DNA of 64,000 nt from positions 536,001 through 600,000 of the forward strand of contig QNQO01000509.1 in assembly GCA_003290165.1 (NCBI GenBank), given 5' to 3'. The DNA comes from Berberis thunbergii. Its lineage: Eukaryota; Streptophyta; Magnoliopsida; Ranunculales; Berberidaceae. The notes below the pieces were generated by a model. It searched no databases and was not told the origin of the DNA. It was given only the letters and a program-made list of their open reading frames with translations. The position numbers and the translations under genes are program-made. Below, in pieces: positions 1 through 12,001 of this stretch. The first letter of the stretch is position 1, and every line of letters starts with the position of its first letter.

Positions 1-1184
1 TATCTTCCATTATTAAATTTAATAAATTTTCTTGGAGGAGTCTTTCTTAATAGCTAGGCCCCAGGGGAGCCTCAAGAACGTGACGAATATGAAGAAAATA
101 GATGACGATGGAGAACAAAAGAAGAAGAAGAATAACAGATGAAGAACATAAGAACGAAAGAAGAAAAAGAATAAATGAAGAAAATATGATGATGGAGGGT
201 CTTGAGGCTTCCCTGTCGCCGATCTGGCTCTTAAGAATTGTTGTTATTGGAATATTATTAAAACTCCAAAAACACTCCTTCACATTCTCTTTCCTCCTTA
301 TTAATGCATATACTTTCAAGTTGGAAAAATGTGCACTTCTCTCATTCGGGTGTCTCGTGTAGAGAAAATGATTATCCTTAAATCTTTCAAGATCCCATTT
401 CGACAAAAGACCAAGTGGATAATATCACATAATGCTTTAAGGCGTTTCCTTGTTGCATACCTTATTTTTCTTAAGATTGCCAATCTCATATGGCATTTCA
501 CTTACCATTAATTGATGAATATGAGAATCTCATGTGAGTTTTTAGTTACAAACGTTTATTTTGATAGAGTATTATGAGAGTGTCTGAGTTGCAATTTAAG
601 ATTAGATTCGAGAGTAAGGTGTCTAATATGAGTAACTATCTCTTTCTCATTTTAATTACATCTATTTCTTCGAACAACCTTTTCTTTTCTTGGTAAAGCG
701 ACCATGGTTTTTATTGGATCCAAAATCATTAAATGCCTTCAACAGAGTTAAAACCTTAGACTTACGATATCATCCATCACAAATCTACTAGCTGAGTTAG
801 CACCCCATTGGCTTCGAATAGTCTTACTTATCTCTTCATAACTCACATCGGCACAACCAAAACAACCAATGAATTTATACAAAGTTTCCAATTGGTGTCC
901 ATTTACACAAATGAATGGACTGTGCCATTTTGGACTCCAACCAAAAATAGTTTTCAAAATGGAACCCAAACTCAATTACAGTAAACTAAATGGACGGCAA
1001 AATCAACGTTAATCTCCTTGTACCTTGCTCTCTATTATAGTGAAATTACCTCACCAAGTGAATGTATGCATAATTTACCGAACAACGTTAACTCTTATGT
1101 CTCTTGTGGTATGTTGTTACTGTTTTATTTATTTATCTCATTGCTTTATTTCAATTTGTATTAGAATTGTCATCTTGCTAAAAG
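1..1184. other. AT-rich intergenic DNA, no gene recognised
   Basis: No exon-like stretch with family similarity was found. A minus-strand open frame of 75 codons at 748-975 (cysteines and tryptophans in a WSPKWHSPFICVNG-type context) could be a decayed coding fragment. I do not recognise its family and there is no supporting gene structure around it. Confidence 0.4.
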
Positions 1185-2887
1185 AACCTTGATAAGTGCA
1201 TAATTAGGCTATTTTTAGTACTATATTTCTATATATATTTTTATCTATTACTTGTTAATTATGGTACTAATTGTTATTTTCGTGTTTGTGTAGGTTTCCA
1301 ATTACAAGATTCTAAAATAGAAACTAAGTGAAGCAAATTGGTAACTAATGGCACAAGGAAACCACACAAACAAGGAAACCAAACAAAGAAGGAAACAAAA
1401 CAATTATAAAAGGGATGATACATTGCTTTGAAGAAATCCATCCAGCAATAGCCTCTTAATCCACCGCCGCAACAAGCCACGCATCCTCCCACAACCGTCG
1501 TCGTCCTCCTTCACAACAACCATCAAGCCCATCATCGTGAACCCATCATCACCCATCGTCACCGTCCTCATCCATAGCAGCAGCCATTATCGTCCCCCAT
1601 CTTTGTCTCAGTTCATCATCCAACCACCTCCATCATCCTCTTTTCCTTCCTAACACCCAACACAACCCTTTTTCCATCATCACCATCGAATCCTTCAATC
1701 GAAACAACAACCCCTCATTCCATCTCTTTTTCGCATCTCTTTCTCGCACAACCTTCATCTCTCTCGCCCGATCTCTTCCTTCCATTACCTTCACACATCA
1801 ACTATACCACCACCCTCCGTCTCTCGTCGTACACATAGCACATGCCAAGATCGAGAAGGAAGAAGAAATCGAGGAGGAAGAAGAGAAAGAAGACAGTTAC
1901 AAAGAGACACAGATCGCATGAGGAAGGAAAAGAAATAAATTTCTCTTCAGTCTGCTATTCGCACCATAATTTCCACTCTCTACCACCAAGGATCATGCTA
2001 CAGTGTTTTGTTTCAACTCTCTTACTTATTTTAGTTTGATTATGGATTACTATTTGACTATAATTAATATGTTTAGCTAAACTCCTCTTAGTTAGGGGTG
2101 GATTCGAAGCCCCGAACATGTGTTTTATAAATTAATTGAATTTAATCTTCCTTGCTATTGGTGATTGTGTTTTGTTTAACTACTTTAAAAATAATTTTTC
2201 TTTGTATGTTTGTTAAGGTGGTCAACTTAGTAAGCATGCTAGGATCTGGGGCTAGCGTATATGAGAGTTTCACCTAATTGTTATAATCTTGTACTCACAA
2301 GTAGTAAATACCAAGGAACGTTGGTAAGGTTAAGTAACCTAGGTAAGAATAAGATGTTGATCATACTTGTAATTGTCTAGTCGGTGTTCATATTTTTCAC
2401 AAAACTTAATGATCTTAGATTGGTATTTAACTTGCGATTCCTGTTTAGATAGCATGATAAAAATAGTTTGAAAGCGACGCTTAGTTTAATTCAACGAACT
2501 TGAGAAAATAATAAGATTAATGTAGTGCGGTCACGGTTAATCTTGAGCATTGTCTCTCATGAGTTAGCAAGTGATTATTGAAGATTAATTTATAAGCATA
2601 TGTTTGGTGTGTGGAGATAAACCCTTAGCTAATTTTTCATCTTTGCCATCCCTTTAGTTTTATTAACTTTATAGTAATTTTTGTAGTTATTTTCATAGTT
2701 TAATTTAGAAAATTCAATCCTCTTTTATTTAATTAATTAGGTTGTTAGTTGTCTTTTAGTTATTATTAATGTTAATTGACAAGCCCTCTAATCCCCAGTC
2801 TAGAAAGATCCCTACTTATTCTATACTACAATCACAAAGCATGGTATTAAGTTGTGTGCTACTAAAATAATGCATCAAATCAAACCT
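1185..2887. mobile_element. Solo LTR of an LTR retrotransposon, with 5-bp TSD
   Basis: The LTR runs from 1190 (TGATAAGTGCA) to 2882 (AAATCA), about 1.69 kb, with the short terminal inverted repeat TGAT/ATCA. It is flanked on both sides by the 5-bp direct repeat AACCT (1185-1189 and 2883-2887). There is no internal gag-pol and no second LTR, so it looks like a solo LTR left by LTR-LTR recombination. The 5' end wording (TGATAAGTGCATAATTAG, then GTGTTTGTGTAGG) and the late stretch AGATCCCTACTTATTCTA resemble long LTRs of plant Ty3/gypsy Tat-type elements. That lineage call is from memory. Short open frames inside (near 1274-1492 and 1842-2039) are taken as chance. Confidence 0.7.
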
Positions 2888-4474
2888 CATACTAGATTGT
2901 TTGGCTGACTCATTTTAGGTGCAACAAAGATTTTAAATGATAGATGAAGAATGCTTTTCCAAATTACTTCTCTCCTTATCATCCTTATCATCCTCCTCAA
3001 CATTTTCTCTAGTGTGGTTAAAAGAAATCCTATAGGAGAAAATGTTTAAGGATACATTTTGAAAATGTAATCTTTAGCATGACAAGTTGTGTGATCCATG
3101 CACTCTGTCGCAATTGAGTTTTCATGAATAATTTTCTGTGACAAAAAACAATTTGCGGAGACTCATATATGTAACACTAGATCATCTACTTAGTGTAAAA
3201 CGAATGGGTCTCCATCAAAAAGTTATGATATTAGGGTGTGTTTGATGATTCTTATTTCGTCTCGAGACTATAAATTACAATCTACAAGGGATGGAAGTAC
3301 ACTACGTGAGCTTATATTAAGTATTTTATTTTATCTTTAAAAATCAATAAATACAAATTAAAATTTTAGGAAATTTTTTAATCTAAGAAAACTTGAAATT
3401 TGAAATAAACGCAAGGCAAATTTTATTACAAAATTTGTTTTTATTGCAGGGACTCTTCCTTTGGTCGTCTCTTTGAGATAGTTTGCTCTCGAGACTCCAC
3501 ATAAATAGGGAGGATCAATCCTGCATTGGGTGTTTACTTTTTTCTTTTTGTATTCCTACTTATTTTGAAAATACATTAAACTCATTGTGATTTTTTTAAC
3601 TACCCTTTGACTTTTATATGTAAAAAGTCTGAAACTGGAAGGGCAAAATGGGAATGAGAAATCAGGACAACTACATTGTTAATGATCATTTTGGGGGAGA
3701 AGCATTATAGTAATAGTGTGTCGACGAACTCTACATGTACGTAATTTATGGGTTTTTAATATTCAATGAGTCGATAAGTGCAAATTAAATAAATAATAAT
3801 AGGAAATTGATAAGTGCAAATTAAAAATTAGAGAATTTGGATAGTGATTTTTATTGAAATTAAAAATGATTTATAAGTTTAAAAAAATTGTACAACACAA
3901 TAGTGTTTTATAAAATTATTAAGTCGCGACACACACCTGCAATGCAATTTGTAAATTTGAAAAAAATAGAAATATATGAAACAAATATTCAAAAAATGAT
4001 ATATAGAAAAAAAAATTCTATAATGGTTTGCTAAAATTAGAGCCTATGCCCAATGTTAAACTCAGGCCCAATAGTTATCTTTAGGGGTATATTTGGGTTT
4101 TACCAAATTTGAGGGCATATTTGTAAATGATTCAATTAAAAACTCCGCAAATTTTGTCTTTTTTCTAGGTTTTATTGTAAATTATAGACTTTGGTAGGAG
4201 CATGATTGGAATGAAAAATCATGTTAAAGACATTGATTACTGTTCATTTGAGGGAATGATCGTTATACTATTCAGATGATAAAGGGAAAAATAAAAAAAT
4301 TTACATCATAAGAAACCTCGATTTATCATTCATTCGCTTTCCAAATAAGATATACAAATAACAATCCTAACTTTACGATAGATTCACTTTTTAAGAAATA
4401 AATACAAAAAAAGATTTTTCAGTTTATGATTGACTCGCCTTTCAAGAAATTTTATCAAGAAAACACTATTAATC
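2888..4474. other. AT-rich intergenic DNA, nothing recognised
   Basis: No coding stretch, RNA gene or clear transposon terminus seen. Some short A/T homopolymers only. Confidence 0.4.
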
Positions 4475-4915
4475 TACCTTTGTTCGGGCGAGGTACACTT
4501 TGAAATTTTTTGTGGGGAATTGAAATGATCTTTCCCGCAAAAGACCCCAATGCCCTTTTAGTCAACCTCGGCTTGGCTGAGGCACACTGAGAAAAGTTTG
4601 TAGGGAATGGAAATCGCCTTCATCACAAATGGTCGAGTAGCCTATTAGTTTTCCTGAACTCAGCTGAGGTACATTTAGAAAATTTTGTGGGGAATTGAAA
4701 TCATCTTCCCTTAATACTCAAGTGACTTACTAGTCTACCTCGGCTAGGCTGAGGTACACTAAGAAAATTTTGTTGGGAATTAAAATCATCTTGCTTACAA
4801 AAGACCAAATGCCTTATGAGTCTACCTCGGCTCGGCTAAGGTACACTAAGAAAATTTTGTGGGGAATTGAAATCGTCTTCCCTACAAAAGGTTGAGTGTT
4901 TTCTTAGTCTTCCTC
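4475..4915. repeat. Tandem repeat array, ~88-bp unit, about 5 copies
   Basis: The motif CGGCT(C/A/T)GGCTGAGGTACACT followed by AAGAAAATTTTGTGGGGAAT recurs with starts near 4490, 4579, 4667, 4753 and 4841, a period of about 86-89 bp. Copies differ by many substitutions, so the array is old. It lies in noncoding DNA. Confidence 0.75.
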
Positions 4916-5569
4916 ATTTCACTTTGACAAATTTTGGAATGTCATAAACTTATCGTAATTATTTATTGTGTGTTTTTTTATTGAGTTGTTAATTATTTCT
5001 TGTCCACTAGCATTGATAAATCGATCAGCCAAAAGGAGGCATAGTATACCATCGGCCTACTTGTTTAAGCAGTATAGCATTGACTTACTTATTTAAGTAG
5101 TTGTTGTGACTTAATGAGATTTTTATGTCTAGACCAAGGATTGTGATTTCAACTTTCGAGGTAATTTCGGTAAGTTGATTTTAAGAAATATATCGTGAAA
5201 TATTTTGTTGTATATAGAAAAAACGTAAAAATTTCGATTATAATTTTGATGTTATCAATATAAGTTAAACATTTTAAACTCTTACAAATTGCATAAAGAG
5301 TACCATGAGATTCGTAATGTCATAATTACATATATTGCATAAGAATTACTTATATAACCAAATTTTAATATTAAACTAACATTATAACGGGTAAGAATGT
5401 ACTGACATTGAGATTGACCTAATGAAACAAAAACATTCGGTGAAATTTCGACATTTTTTTAGAAATCACATTCCTTGGTCTAGACACATGAGTATTTATT
5501 ACAAAAGTTTTTAATTTTAACATGTTATAACTTTAAGTGAGTATTGATGGAAATAAAATCGAACAAGCT

Positions 5570-6140
5570 CTCCAAAAGTCTACCTAATCTCAAAACTATC
5601 CACAATCTTCAAAAGTCTACGTAATCTCGATATTCGGTGCAATAATCTTCGTTGTCTACCCGTGCCCGACAATCTTTGTTCAATACTTAGTCTTCGACCT
5701 ATTCATTCTCAGTAGTATCCACAGTCTTCAGTCTACTTACTCTCAGAAGTCAGTATTCAACACAGTCCACGACTTTCAGAAGTATACTTAATCACGGTAT
5801 CTACACAGTAGTTAAAATTGTACTTGATCTCGACATTTCCACAGTCTTCAGTAGTCCAACTGATCTCGGCACAGTCTTCATAAGTCTACCTGATCTAGGA
5901 ATCGTCCATAATATTTATAAGTCTACCTAATCTCGACATTCGGTGCCCAACAGTCTTCATCATCTACATGTGCCTGACAATCTCAGTTCAACACTCAGTC
6001 TTCAGTCTACTCATTCTCAGCAGTATCCACAGTCTCTAGTCTATTTGCTCTTAGAAGTTAGTATTCGGTATAATCCACAGTTTTGAGAAGTGTACTTGAT
6101 CTTGGCATTTCCACAGTCTTCAGTAGTTCGCCTACCCTTG
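5570..6140. repeat. Degenerate ~318-bp tandem duplication rich in CAGTCTTC motifs
   Basis: The block starting near 5613 (TCTCGATATTCGGTGC) recurs near 5931 (TCTCGACATTCGGTGC). The two share TTCAGTCTAC, TCTCAG(T/C)AGTATCCACAG and GTACTTGATCT segments in the same order. Within each block, CCACAGTCTTCAG is itself repeated. It looks like a diverged tandem duplication of noncoding DNA and I see no coding frame. Confidence 0.6.
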
Positions 6141-6649
6141 GCAGGGCATTAGTTTTTTGCACTCAGCCTTCGTCAATAATTTAGTTCCCAACACTCTAGT
6201 TGTACTTCAGTAGATTGTTAGACATGGTCTCAGCAGGAGAGTTAGATAAGTTCTTTGCAGACTGATACCTCTGGTAAATCTATCAGACTACCAAAATGGG
6301 GATATGGTGGGTACCAAATATAGTATCCTCTCAATACCACAACATAGGAACTTGACCAAGTAACAAACACGGAAGACTCAAGGAGAGACACACATCCGTA
6401 GCTGGGCTTAGTACGTCTAGGCCTAAAGGAGAATGAAGCTTTTGGAAAAGCCCAAACAAAAGATATTTACATTTTTTTTTAATATTTAGATTAGGGTGTT
6501 TATGTAATTACAACTAGGTTAGATATTTTGGTGGATAACTATATCTACATAATATAAGAAAATAGGATATTCAATTGATGAGGGAGGAAATATGTAAACA
6601 GTTAGAATGAATGAATGAATACAGTAGATGTATTTGATTCAATCGAAAA

Positions 6650-6760
6650 CCATGGGCCGATGGGGTATCAGCTCAGCGATAGACTTGTGGCACAAATCCA
6701 AGGTTCCAATCCTACCGGTGGGATTTGGGATGGGAGGGGTTAAGGGATTAAAAAAAAAAT
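6650..6760 (+). mobile_element. tRNA-derived SINE-like fragment
   Basis: A box A-like run (TCAGCTCAGCGATAGAC, from 6668) is followed about 25 bases later by a box B-like run (GGTTCCAATCC, 6702-6712). Further downstream is an A-rich run (near 6750-6759). This is the RNA polymerase III promoter arrangement of tRNA-derived SINEs. A real tRNA is unlikely because no cloverleaf can be drawn and no acceptor stem pairs. I could not find a target duplication. Confidence 0.45.
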
Positions 6761-7201
6761 CGAGCACCTTGGACTACCTCCTGTTATGGATTGAACCATG
6801 TATATCTTTGTGTCATCTTTATTTTAATCTCGACATGACTCGTATGTAGAAAGTAAACATTGAAAGACGTCCACACAATATAGTACACCTCCAAGTGTGA
6901 CGAGCGTAATATAATTTGTGCACCCCTTTTTAATATAAATGTCCCATCTCTCGCTTCAAAAAAAATTATAACATCTCGCCCACTCGTTTTTTCTGTAATA
7001 TTGTGATTCCATAGTTGTAGGCAGAAAATGTCTAACCCCGAAACACTTAAAGCCAATGAAATTAGAATACAATAAGTACGGGATAATTTCTGAAAATCAA
7101 ATTTGAATGAAGAAAAGAGTGAAAGAGAATAATCGTCTTCAAAGAGCAATTCCCCACTCCATAGAAATCTGATCTACACTAATCCAAATTGCTCCAATTT
7201 T

Positions 7202-7560
7202 TCAATTGAAATATCTGAGCCCATCGCATCCAAGCAGAAACAAATTGGTCACATTGGGGCAAGCCCGAATGACATCTACAAGAGAAGAGTCAATGAACCC
7301 AGCCCCAACAATCTCAAGAGTTTGGAGAGATCTGAAACCATCCCATTTCGGAGTTTGGATAATTAAAACACCCAATAGCTTCAAAGAATCAAGAGATCTC
7401 GATGTGTCAATGTAATTGAGCTTGGAAGGGTCAGTCACGTACAGTCTTATCAGAGAGGTTATCGAGACGGAGCTCGAGATGGTGGAGGGAGTGACGGGTG
7501 GTGGAAAGCTATGTCGAAAGGGTTCAAGATAGAAAGGGCAATAAACAAGCTATTCAAGAA
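7202..7560 (-). pseudogene. F-box/LRR (RNI-like) protein relic
   Basis: Read on the minus strand, the frame ending at 7202 contains the leucine-rich-repeat-like runs RSLDSLKLLGVLIIQTPKWD, LQTLEIVGAGFIDSSLVDVI and ACPNVTNLFLLGC. These are typical of the C-terminal LRR/RNI part of plant F-box/LRR proteins, which pick substrates for SCF ubiquitin ligases. The frame is open upstream to about 7560 without a convincing start, and no F-box is visible in the surrounding DNA. The piece is therefore a fragment or relic. Upstream bases to about 7700 are GA-rich on the plus strand and show no clear exon. A real but exon-fragmented gene cannot be excluded. Confidence 0.5.
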
Positions 7561-7699
7561 AGACGATGGACGAGATGAGATGAGATGAGTGATGATGGTG
7601 TTAGGGCCAGAAGTGAAATTTTCGAAGGAGTTTTGAGCGAAGTAGAAAGAAGAGATGAATGAGGTGGAGTAAGATGTGTTGGAGAGAAGAAGAAAAAAG

Positions 7700-8604
7700 A
7701 CATGGAGAATAAAGCTACTTTCCTTTGTTTTTTTATAATTAGATATTCACAATTGGATTACTTCTAGATTAGCTTAGCTCTGCAAATTAGAGCCATTGGA
7801 TACATTTTATTTTTATTTTTATGATACTCTCACCTGCAAGACATGTGCATTTCCAAAATGGTATCTTGGTCCATTATAAAATTTAAACTACTCAACATGA
7901 TTGATTTAACGAATTCGTTAGAAAACGAGGGTTAAATCCAATTAAAATTTAAAATAACTACTAAACTCAATTAGATATAAACTAATGAGTGTCAAACTAA
8001 AAAAACCCTTAAAAACTACAAGAGTATAATAGACAATGAATGATTGATTCACAGCCCAACATATTTTCTAGTACATGTAACTTGTCAATACTTAAGGTAT
8101 TAAGTTAATTAATTTTAGTATTTTTATTTTATTTTCTATTGCCCTCCATTTTGACCTTCATTTTGTTTAAAACAAAGTTTACGCCACAAAAACACTCACT
8201 GGTTGGAATATGAAAGTCTTTACTAGTCAGCGCACTTAAATGCGCTACTCGTGTCCAACACATGACTACCTACCAATCTAAAATCTAAATACCGATAATT
8301 CCAAGCAAAACAAAAAACAATATTGACTAACTAGAAAATGGGTTTTGAGATGCAAACTTTATTTTAAATCAAATATGGGGTCTACACTAATCATGATTAT
8401 GTTTTGAGGTGCATTGTCAAAATATGACTAGCACATTAATTTGTCAATACTTAAAATTACTAAGTTAATTAATTTTAGTATTCTTGCCAACATAAGCAGC
8501 AAAGTAGGAAAATTATTAGCTTGATTTCTTTCTCAACCGCTTAATTTGTTAATTGCAGGTTGCTCTCGAGGCAGCACCATTATTCCTTTTTAACATCAAA
8601 TTGT
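7700..8604. other. AT-rich intergenic DNA with a ~45-bp direct repeat
   Basis: No gene recognised. A diverged direct repeat (TTGTCAATACTTAA, then TTAAGTTAATTAATTTTAGT) occurs at about 8087-8130 and again at about 8441-8485. It may bracket a decayed insertion of about 350 bp. Confidence 0.35.
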
Positions 8605-8751
8605 ATATATTAAGGGCTTGTCTAATTAGCGAGGAAACGGGACCCTCCCTCGCCCTCAAGATGCGCAAAAAGACACACATCTTGAGAGGGATGGTGGGTT
8701 GCATCCCCTCCCTCGCCCGTTTCCTCACCAATTAGAATTCCCCATATATTA
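8605..8751. mobile_element. Hairpin MITE (hAT-type), copy 1
   Basis: The element spans 8613-8743 (131 bp). It starts AGGGCTTGTCTAATTAGCGA and ends with the near-complement ...CACCAATTAGAATTCCCC, so the whole element folds into one hairpin. It is flanked by the exact 8-bp direct repeat ATATATTA (8605-8612, 8744-8751), the duplication size of hAT transposons. The arms carry the family signature GCGAGGAAACGGG / CCCTCGCCCGTTTCCTC. It has no coding capacity. Confidence 0.8.
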
Positions 8752-9165
8752 ATGATCCTAAATGTATGGTTGCTTACAAATTATTCTACCCAGCTTCCAA
8801 ATTGAACCATTATGTAAAAACAAAACAAACTTGCATAAATTAAAATTTGTATTTTGTTTCGTTGGTTTTCTCCAATTTTTTATTAAATCATACAAAGCTA
8901 ATGTCATAGTAAAGTTAGTTGGTAAGAAATTTATAATAAGAAATCATTAGAAAATAATGAAATTATTTGTGGCAGAGAATGCACGAATTGCAAATTTCTA
9001 CAAAAAAAGAAGAAGAGAGTAATGGGAAATACATCCAACCATAATATGATGTTTATAGTGCACAATTTACTCATGTAAGGGTGATCACCTCGTGAAAATG
9101 AAAATTAGTAGTGCAATTATTCTATAAAAGCTTCAACAAGCTGTATAAGACAAGTCTCACACGAA

Positions 9166-9400
9166 TCACATCAGATGAATACTCACGTCAAAACTAAAGA
9201 CTTTGCAAGGGTTGAATGCACCATCTCTCGGATTCGCGGGGGGGGGGGGGGCCTCCAGCGCACATTTCTCAGAGGCAGGGATTGAATCTCTTTTGAAATC
9301 CATTGATCTGAGCCGTCGTATCAGATCCGACGGCTGAGAGATGTGCACAGGAACCCCCCGGATCCTCATCTCTCCGCCCCAAAATCGTACAAAGTGGTAG
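9166..9400. other. G-tract and small GC-rich inverted repeat
   Basis: A run of 14 G lies at 9238-9251. Downstream, the arms CTGAGCCGTCG (9308-9318) and CGACGGCTGAG (9328-9338) nearly pair. The arms may be a remnant of a small transposon. No gene is assigned here although one minus-strand frame is open. Confidence 0.35.
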
Positions 9401-9900
9401 TTAAGTGTTGGATTTCAGAGTTTTATTTTGGTCCACTTGTATAAAATTTGAAATGGTGGTCAAGTTTTACTCCTAGAAAAACATCTTACATGTTCAAATA
9501 TTCTCATGTATAATTACCTGTTCTTAGTTTCCATTGACACAAGGTTTTGGCAAATTTGGAAAAAAAAATTTACCTAAATTTAGCTAATCGCTATTGTATA
9601 TTTTACCTTTCACTCTAATCCTGTTTACGGATTATTTGGATTTTTACATTATGGGAACACAAGATTGAATCTATGTTGTTGATCTGCATTGTCATCATCT
9701 TCGCAACCATCAAACACATATCTGCAGACTTGCCCCCAGCCTCATCAACCACATTGGATTTGAGTGATGATCTCCAAATAGTTGCGCTCGTATTTACAAT
9801 GCGTAGAAAGTTGTACCATTCGATAGTGTGAAGGTAATTCGCAGAATAAAACGTGCCTAGACAAATGTAAGGGAGAATGTGACACTTCCAGTGTCCTTCC

Positions 9901-10349
9901 TGATGTGGTACGTGTAGGTTGAAGAAGACAATATAAATATCGTTGGGGATGCGAAGAGACGAAGGAGATGCGATAAGAAGAAAATTGTAATAATAACAAG
10001 GGGTTCGAGGGATAAATTGTTTATTTGATTGTTTGATAAAAGATGATCCTTACATGATGATATCCCTCTCTATTTATACTACTCAAAGCTAAATAACCAA
10101 CTTTAACAAGGAGTCGGAAAAGAAAGAAAATTAGAAATCCTACGTACGGTCAAAGACCAAAAAGAAAATCATACGTTTGATAAAATAGGAGTTCCTATTT
10201 TGTTGAACTTCCTAAAACTGTTGATTTGATAAAATAGGAGTTCCTATGTTGTCATACTTCCTAAAACTGTTGACGTGATAAAATAGGAGTTCCTATTTTG
10301 TCATACTTCCTAAAACTGGATTTCCTAAAACTGTTGATGTCCTGCATCA
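9901..10349 (-). repeat. 3' LTR of the retrotransposon
   Basis: 449 bp, beginning TGATGTGGTACG and ending CCTGCATCA on the plus strand. It contains a 49-bp tandem repeat (about three units between 10172 and 10318). Each unit carries the palindrome AAAATAGGAGTTCCTATTTT or a one-base variant, starting at 10182, 10231 and 10280. The last codons of the integrase frame run a few bases into this LTR. Confidence 0.93.
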
Positions 10350-11089
10350 GACTCCCCTTCTTTAGAAAAACTCGTCCTCGAGTTGTCATCACCTACCATG
10401 GCCTTAGGAATGTCATGAAACGTAAAAATTTCTTGAACATTGAAGATGTTGGAGATGTGCCAATCATCAGGAAGATCAATGACATATGCATTGTCATTTA
10501 TTTTCTTCAAAATCTGGAAAGGGCCATATTTCTTCATCTTTGTCTTGTTGTAAGTGCCCACGGGAAATCGTTCTTTGCGAAGATGAATCATGACTAACTC
10601 TCCTTCTTTGAATTCTTTAAAATGCCTATGTTTATCGGCATCTTCTTTGTACCTGGCATTAGACTCTGCAAGCTTTGATTTTACCTTATGATGGATTTGA
10701 GAAGCTTTATCCACCATATTGTCTGCCTTGGCATGAGAATCCCAAAGCTTTGGAAGTACTATGAGATCAATAACATGATGGGGTACCTTAGAATAGACAA
10801 TTTCAAACGGCATCTTACCAGTAGAGCAATTCACTGAAGTATTGAAAGCAAATTCCATATGTGGAAGAAGAATATCCCATTGTTTTTCTTTGTCGCCAAT
10901 CTTTGCTCTAATCAAATTTCCTAAAGAACGATTCACAACCTCTGTTTGTCCATCGGTTTGAGGATGACAAGTAGTGCTAAACTTTAATGTAGTCCCCAAA
11001 CGCAACCAAAGCGATTTCCAAAAATAACTCAAAAATTTTGTATCTCTGTCAGAAGTTATTGACTTGGGAACACCATGTAAGCGAACCAC
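10325..11089 (-). pseudogene. Integrase C-terminal half (retrotransposon pol)
   Basis: This frame continues directly from the upstream one after an in-frame TAA (11092-11090). It carries the second and third catalytic residues of the integrase core: Asp in ITSDRDTKF (frame residue 14) and Glu in HPQTDGQTEVVNRSL (residue 50), the D-35-E spacing of Ty3/gypsy integrases. A conserved C-terminal DNA-binding region follows (KYGPFQILKKINDNAYVIDL). It ends inside the 3' LTR at 10325. I see no chromodomain. The protein would insert element cDNA into chromosomes. The upstream nonsense codon suggests this copy cannot make it unaided. Confidence 0.85.
10352..10363 (-). other. Polypurine tract
   Basis: On the minus strand the bases just inside the 3' LTR read AAAGAAGGGGAGTC. 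This purine run would prime plus-strand DNA synthesis. It abuts the LTR start TGATGCAGG exactly as expected. Confidence 0.75.
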
Positions 11090-12001
11090 TTATTTGAAAA
11101 ACAAGTATGCGATATTGGAAGCATTTGTGGTCTTTTTACTAGCCACAAAATGTGCCATCTTGGAATAACGATCAACCACAACCATAATTGAATCATTACC
11201 TCTTTGAGTACGAGGTAAGCCTAACACAAAATCCATGCTAACATCAACCCAAGGTGCATCTGGAACTGGTAGTGGAGTATAGAGACCGGTATTCTGAATA
11301 GTTCCTTTAGATATTTGGCAAACCATACACCTTTGGACAAACCTTTGAACATCACGCTTCAAAGAAAGCCAAAAATATCTTTCTTCCATAAGTGCAATTG
11401 TTTTATCACGGCCAAAGTGTCCTCCAAGGCCTCCCCCATGTAATTCACGAATAAGATGTAGACTGAAAGAACCGTGGGGAATGCAAAGACGATTACCTTT
11501 GAAAAGAAAACCATATTGAATTAAGAAATCATCTGTACCATGCGAAAGAGAACGACATTTTTCCCACATAGTCTTGAAATCGTCATCTAAGGCCAAACTC
11601 TCATTTTCACCATAAAGATCCTTCAAATAATCAAAAGCCAAACTCTCATTCCGAATAGTCACAAGTAGATGACCACGTCTACTCAAAGCATCAGCAACTT
11701 GATTCAACTTTCCACTCTTATGCCGAACCGAAAAAGTATACTTGTTGATGGTCGATAACCAACGATCATGCATTCTGTTTACCTTGTCTGAAGTAGTCAA
11801 GAATTTCAAAGCGTGATTGTCAGTGTTAACGATGAATTCTCGATGAACAAGATAAGTATGCCACTGTTTTAGAGCTTGCACAAGAGCAATTAATTCTAAT
11901 TCGTAAGTAGACCACTTCTTCCAAGCATCAGAATTTTTCTCACTATAATAAGCAACCAGATGACCCCCTTGAGATAAAACCGCACCAATACCAATAATCT
12001 A
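11090..12001 (-). pseudogene. RNase H and integrase N-terminal half (retrotransposon pol)
   Basis: The frame is continuous from the TAG at 12001-11999 to the TAA at 11092-11090. It starts with the RT/RNase H linker (GIGAVLSQGGHLVAYYSEK). RNase H follows, with NTDNHALKFL and RHKSGKLNQVADALSR. Next is the integrase HHCC zinc finger (LHGGGLGGHFG followed by RCMVCQ), and then the first catalytic aspartate in WVDVSMDFVLGLP. Two nonsense codons bracket this segment. Each looks like a single-base change from the residue usual in the family (Ser to TAG, Glu to TAA). Known family order and residues support the call strongly, and the interruptions are seen directly. Confidence 0.88.

Noticed and set aside
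47..511. Overlapping open frames on both strands near the window start
   Set aside because: Low-complexity Arg/Lys or Leu/Ser composition from AG/CT-rich DNA, with no family similarity or gene structure.
4475..4915. CRISPR-like array
   Set aside because: Repeat units diverge along their whole length with no conserved-repeat/unique-spacer pattern, and the DNA is a plant nuclear sequence.
6784..7149. 121-codon minus-strand frame next to the F-box relic
   Set aside because: No recognisable domain, and it overlaps the SINE-like region. It is probably chance.
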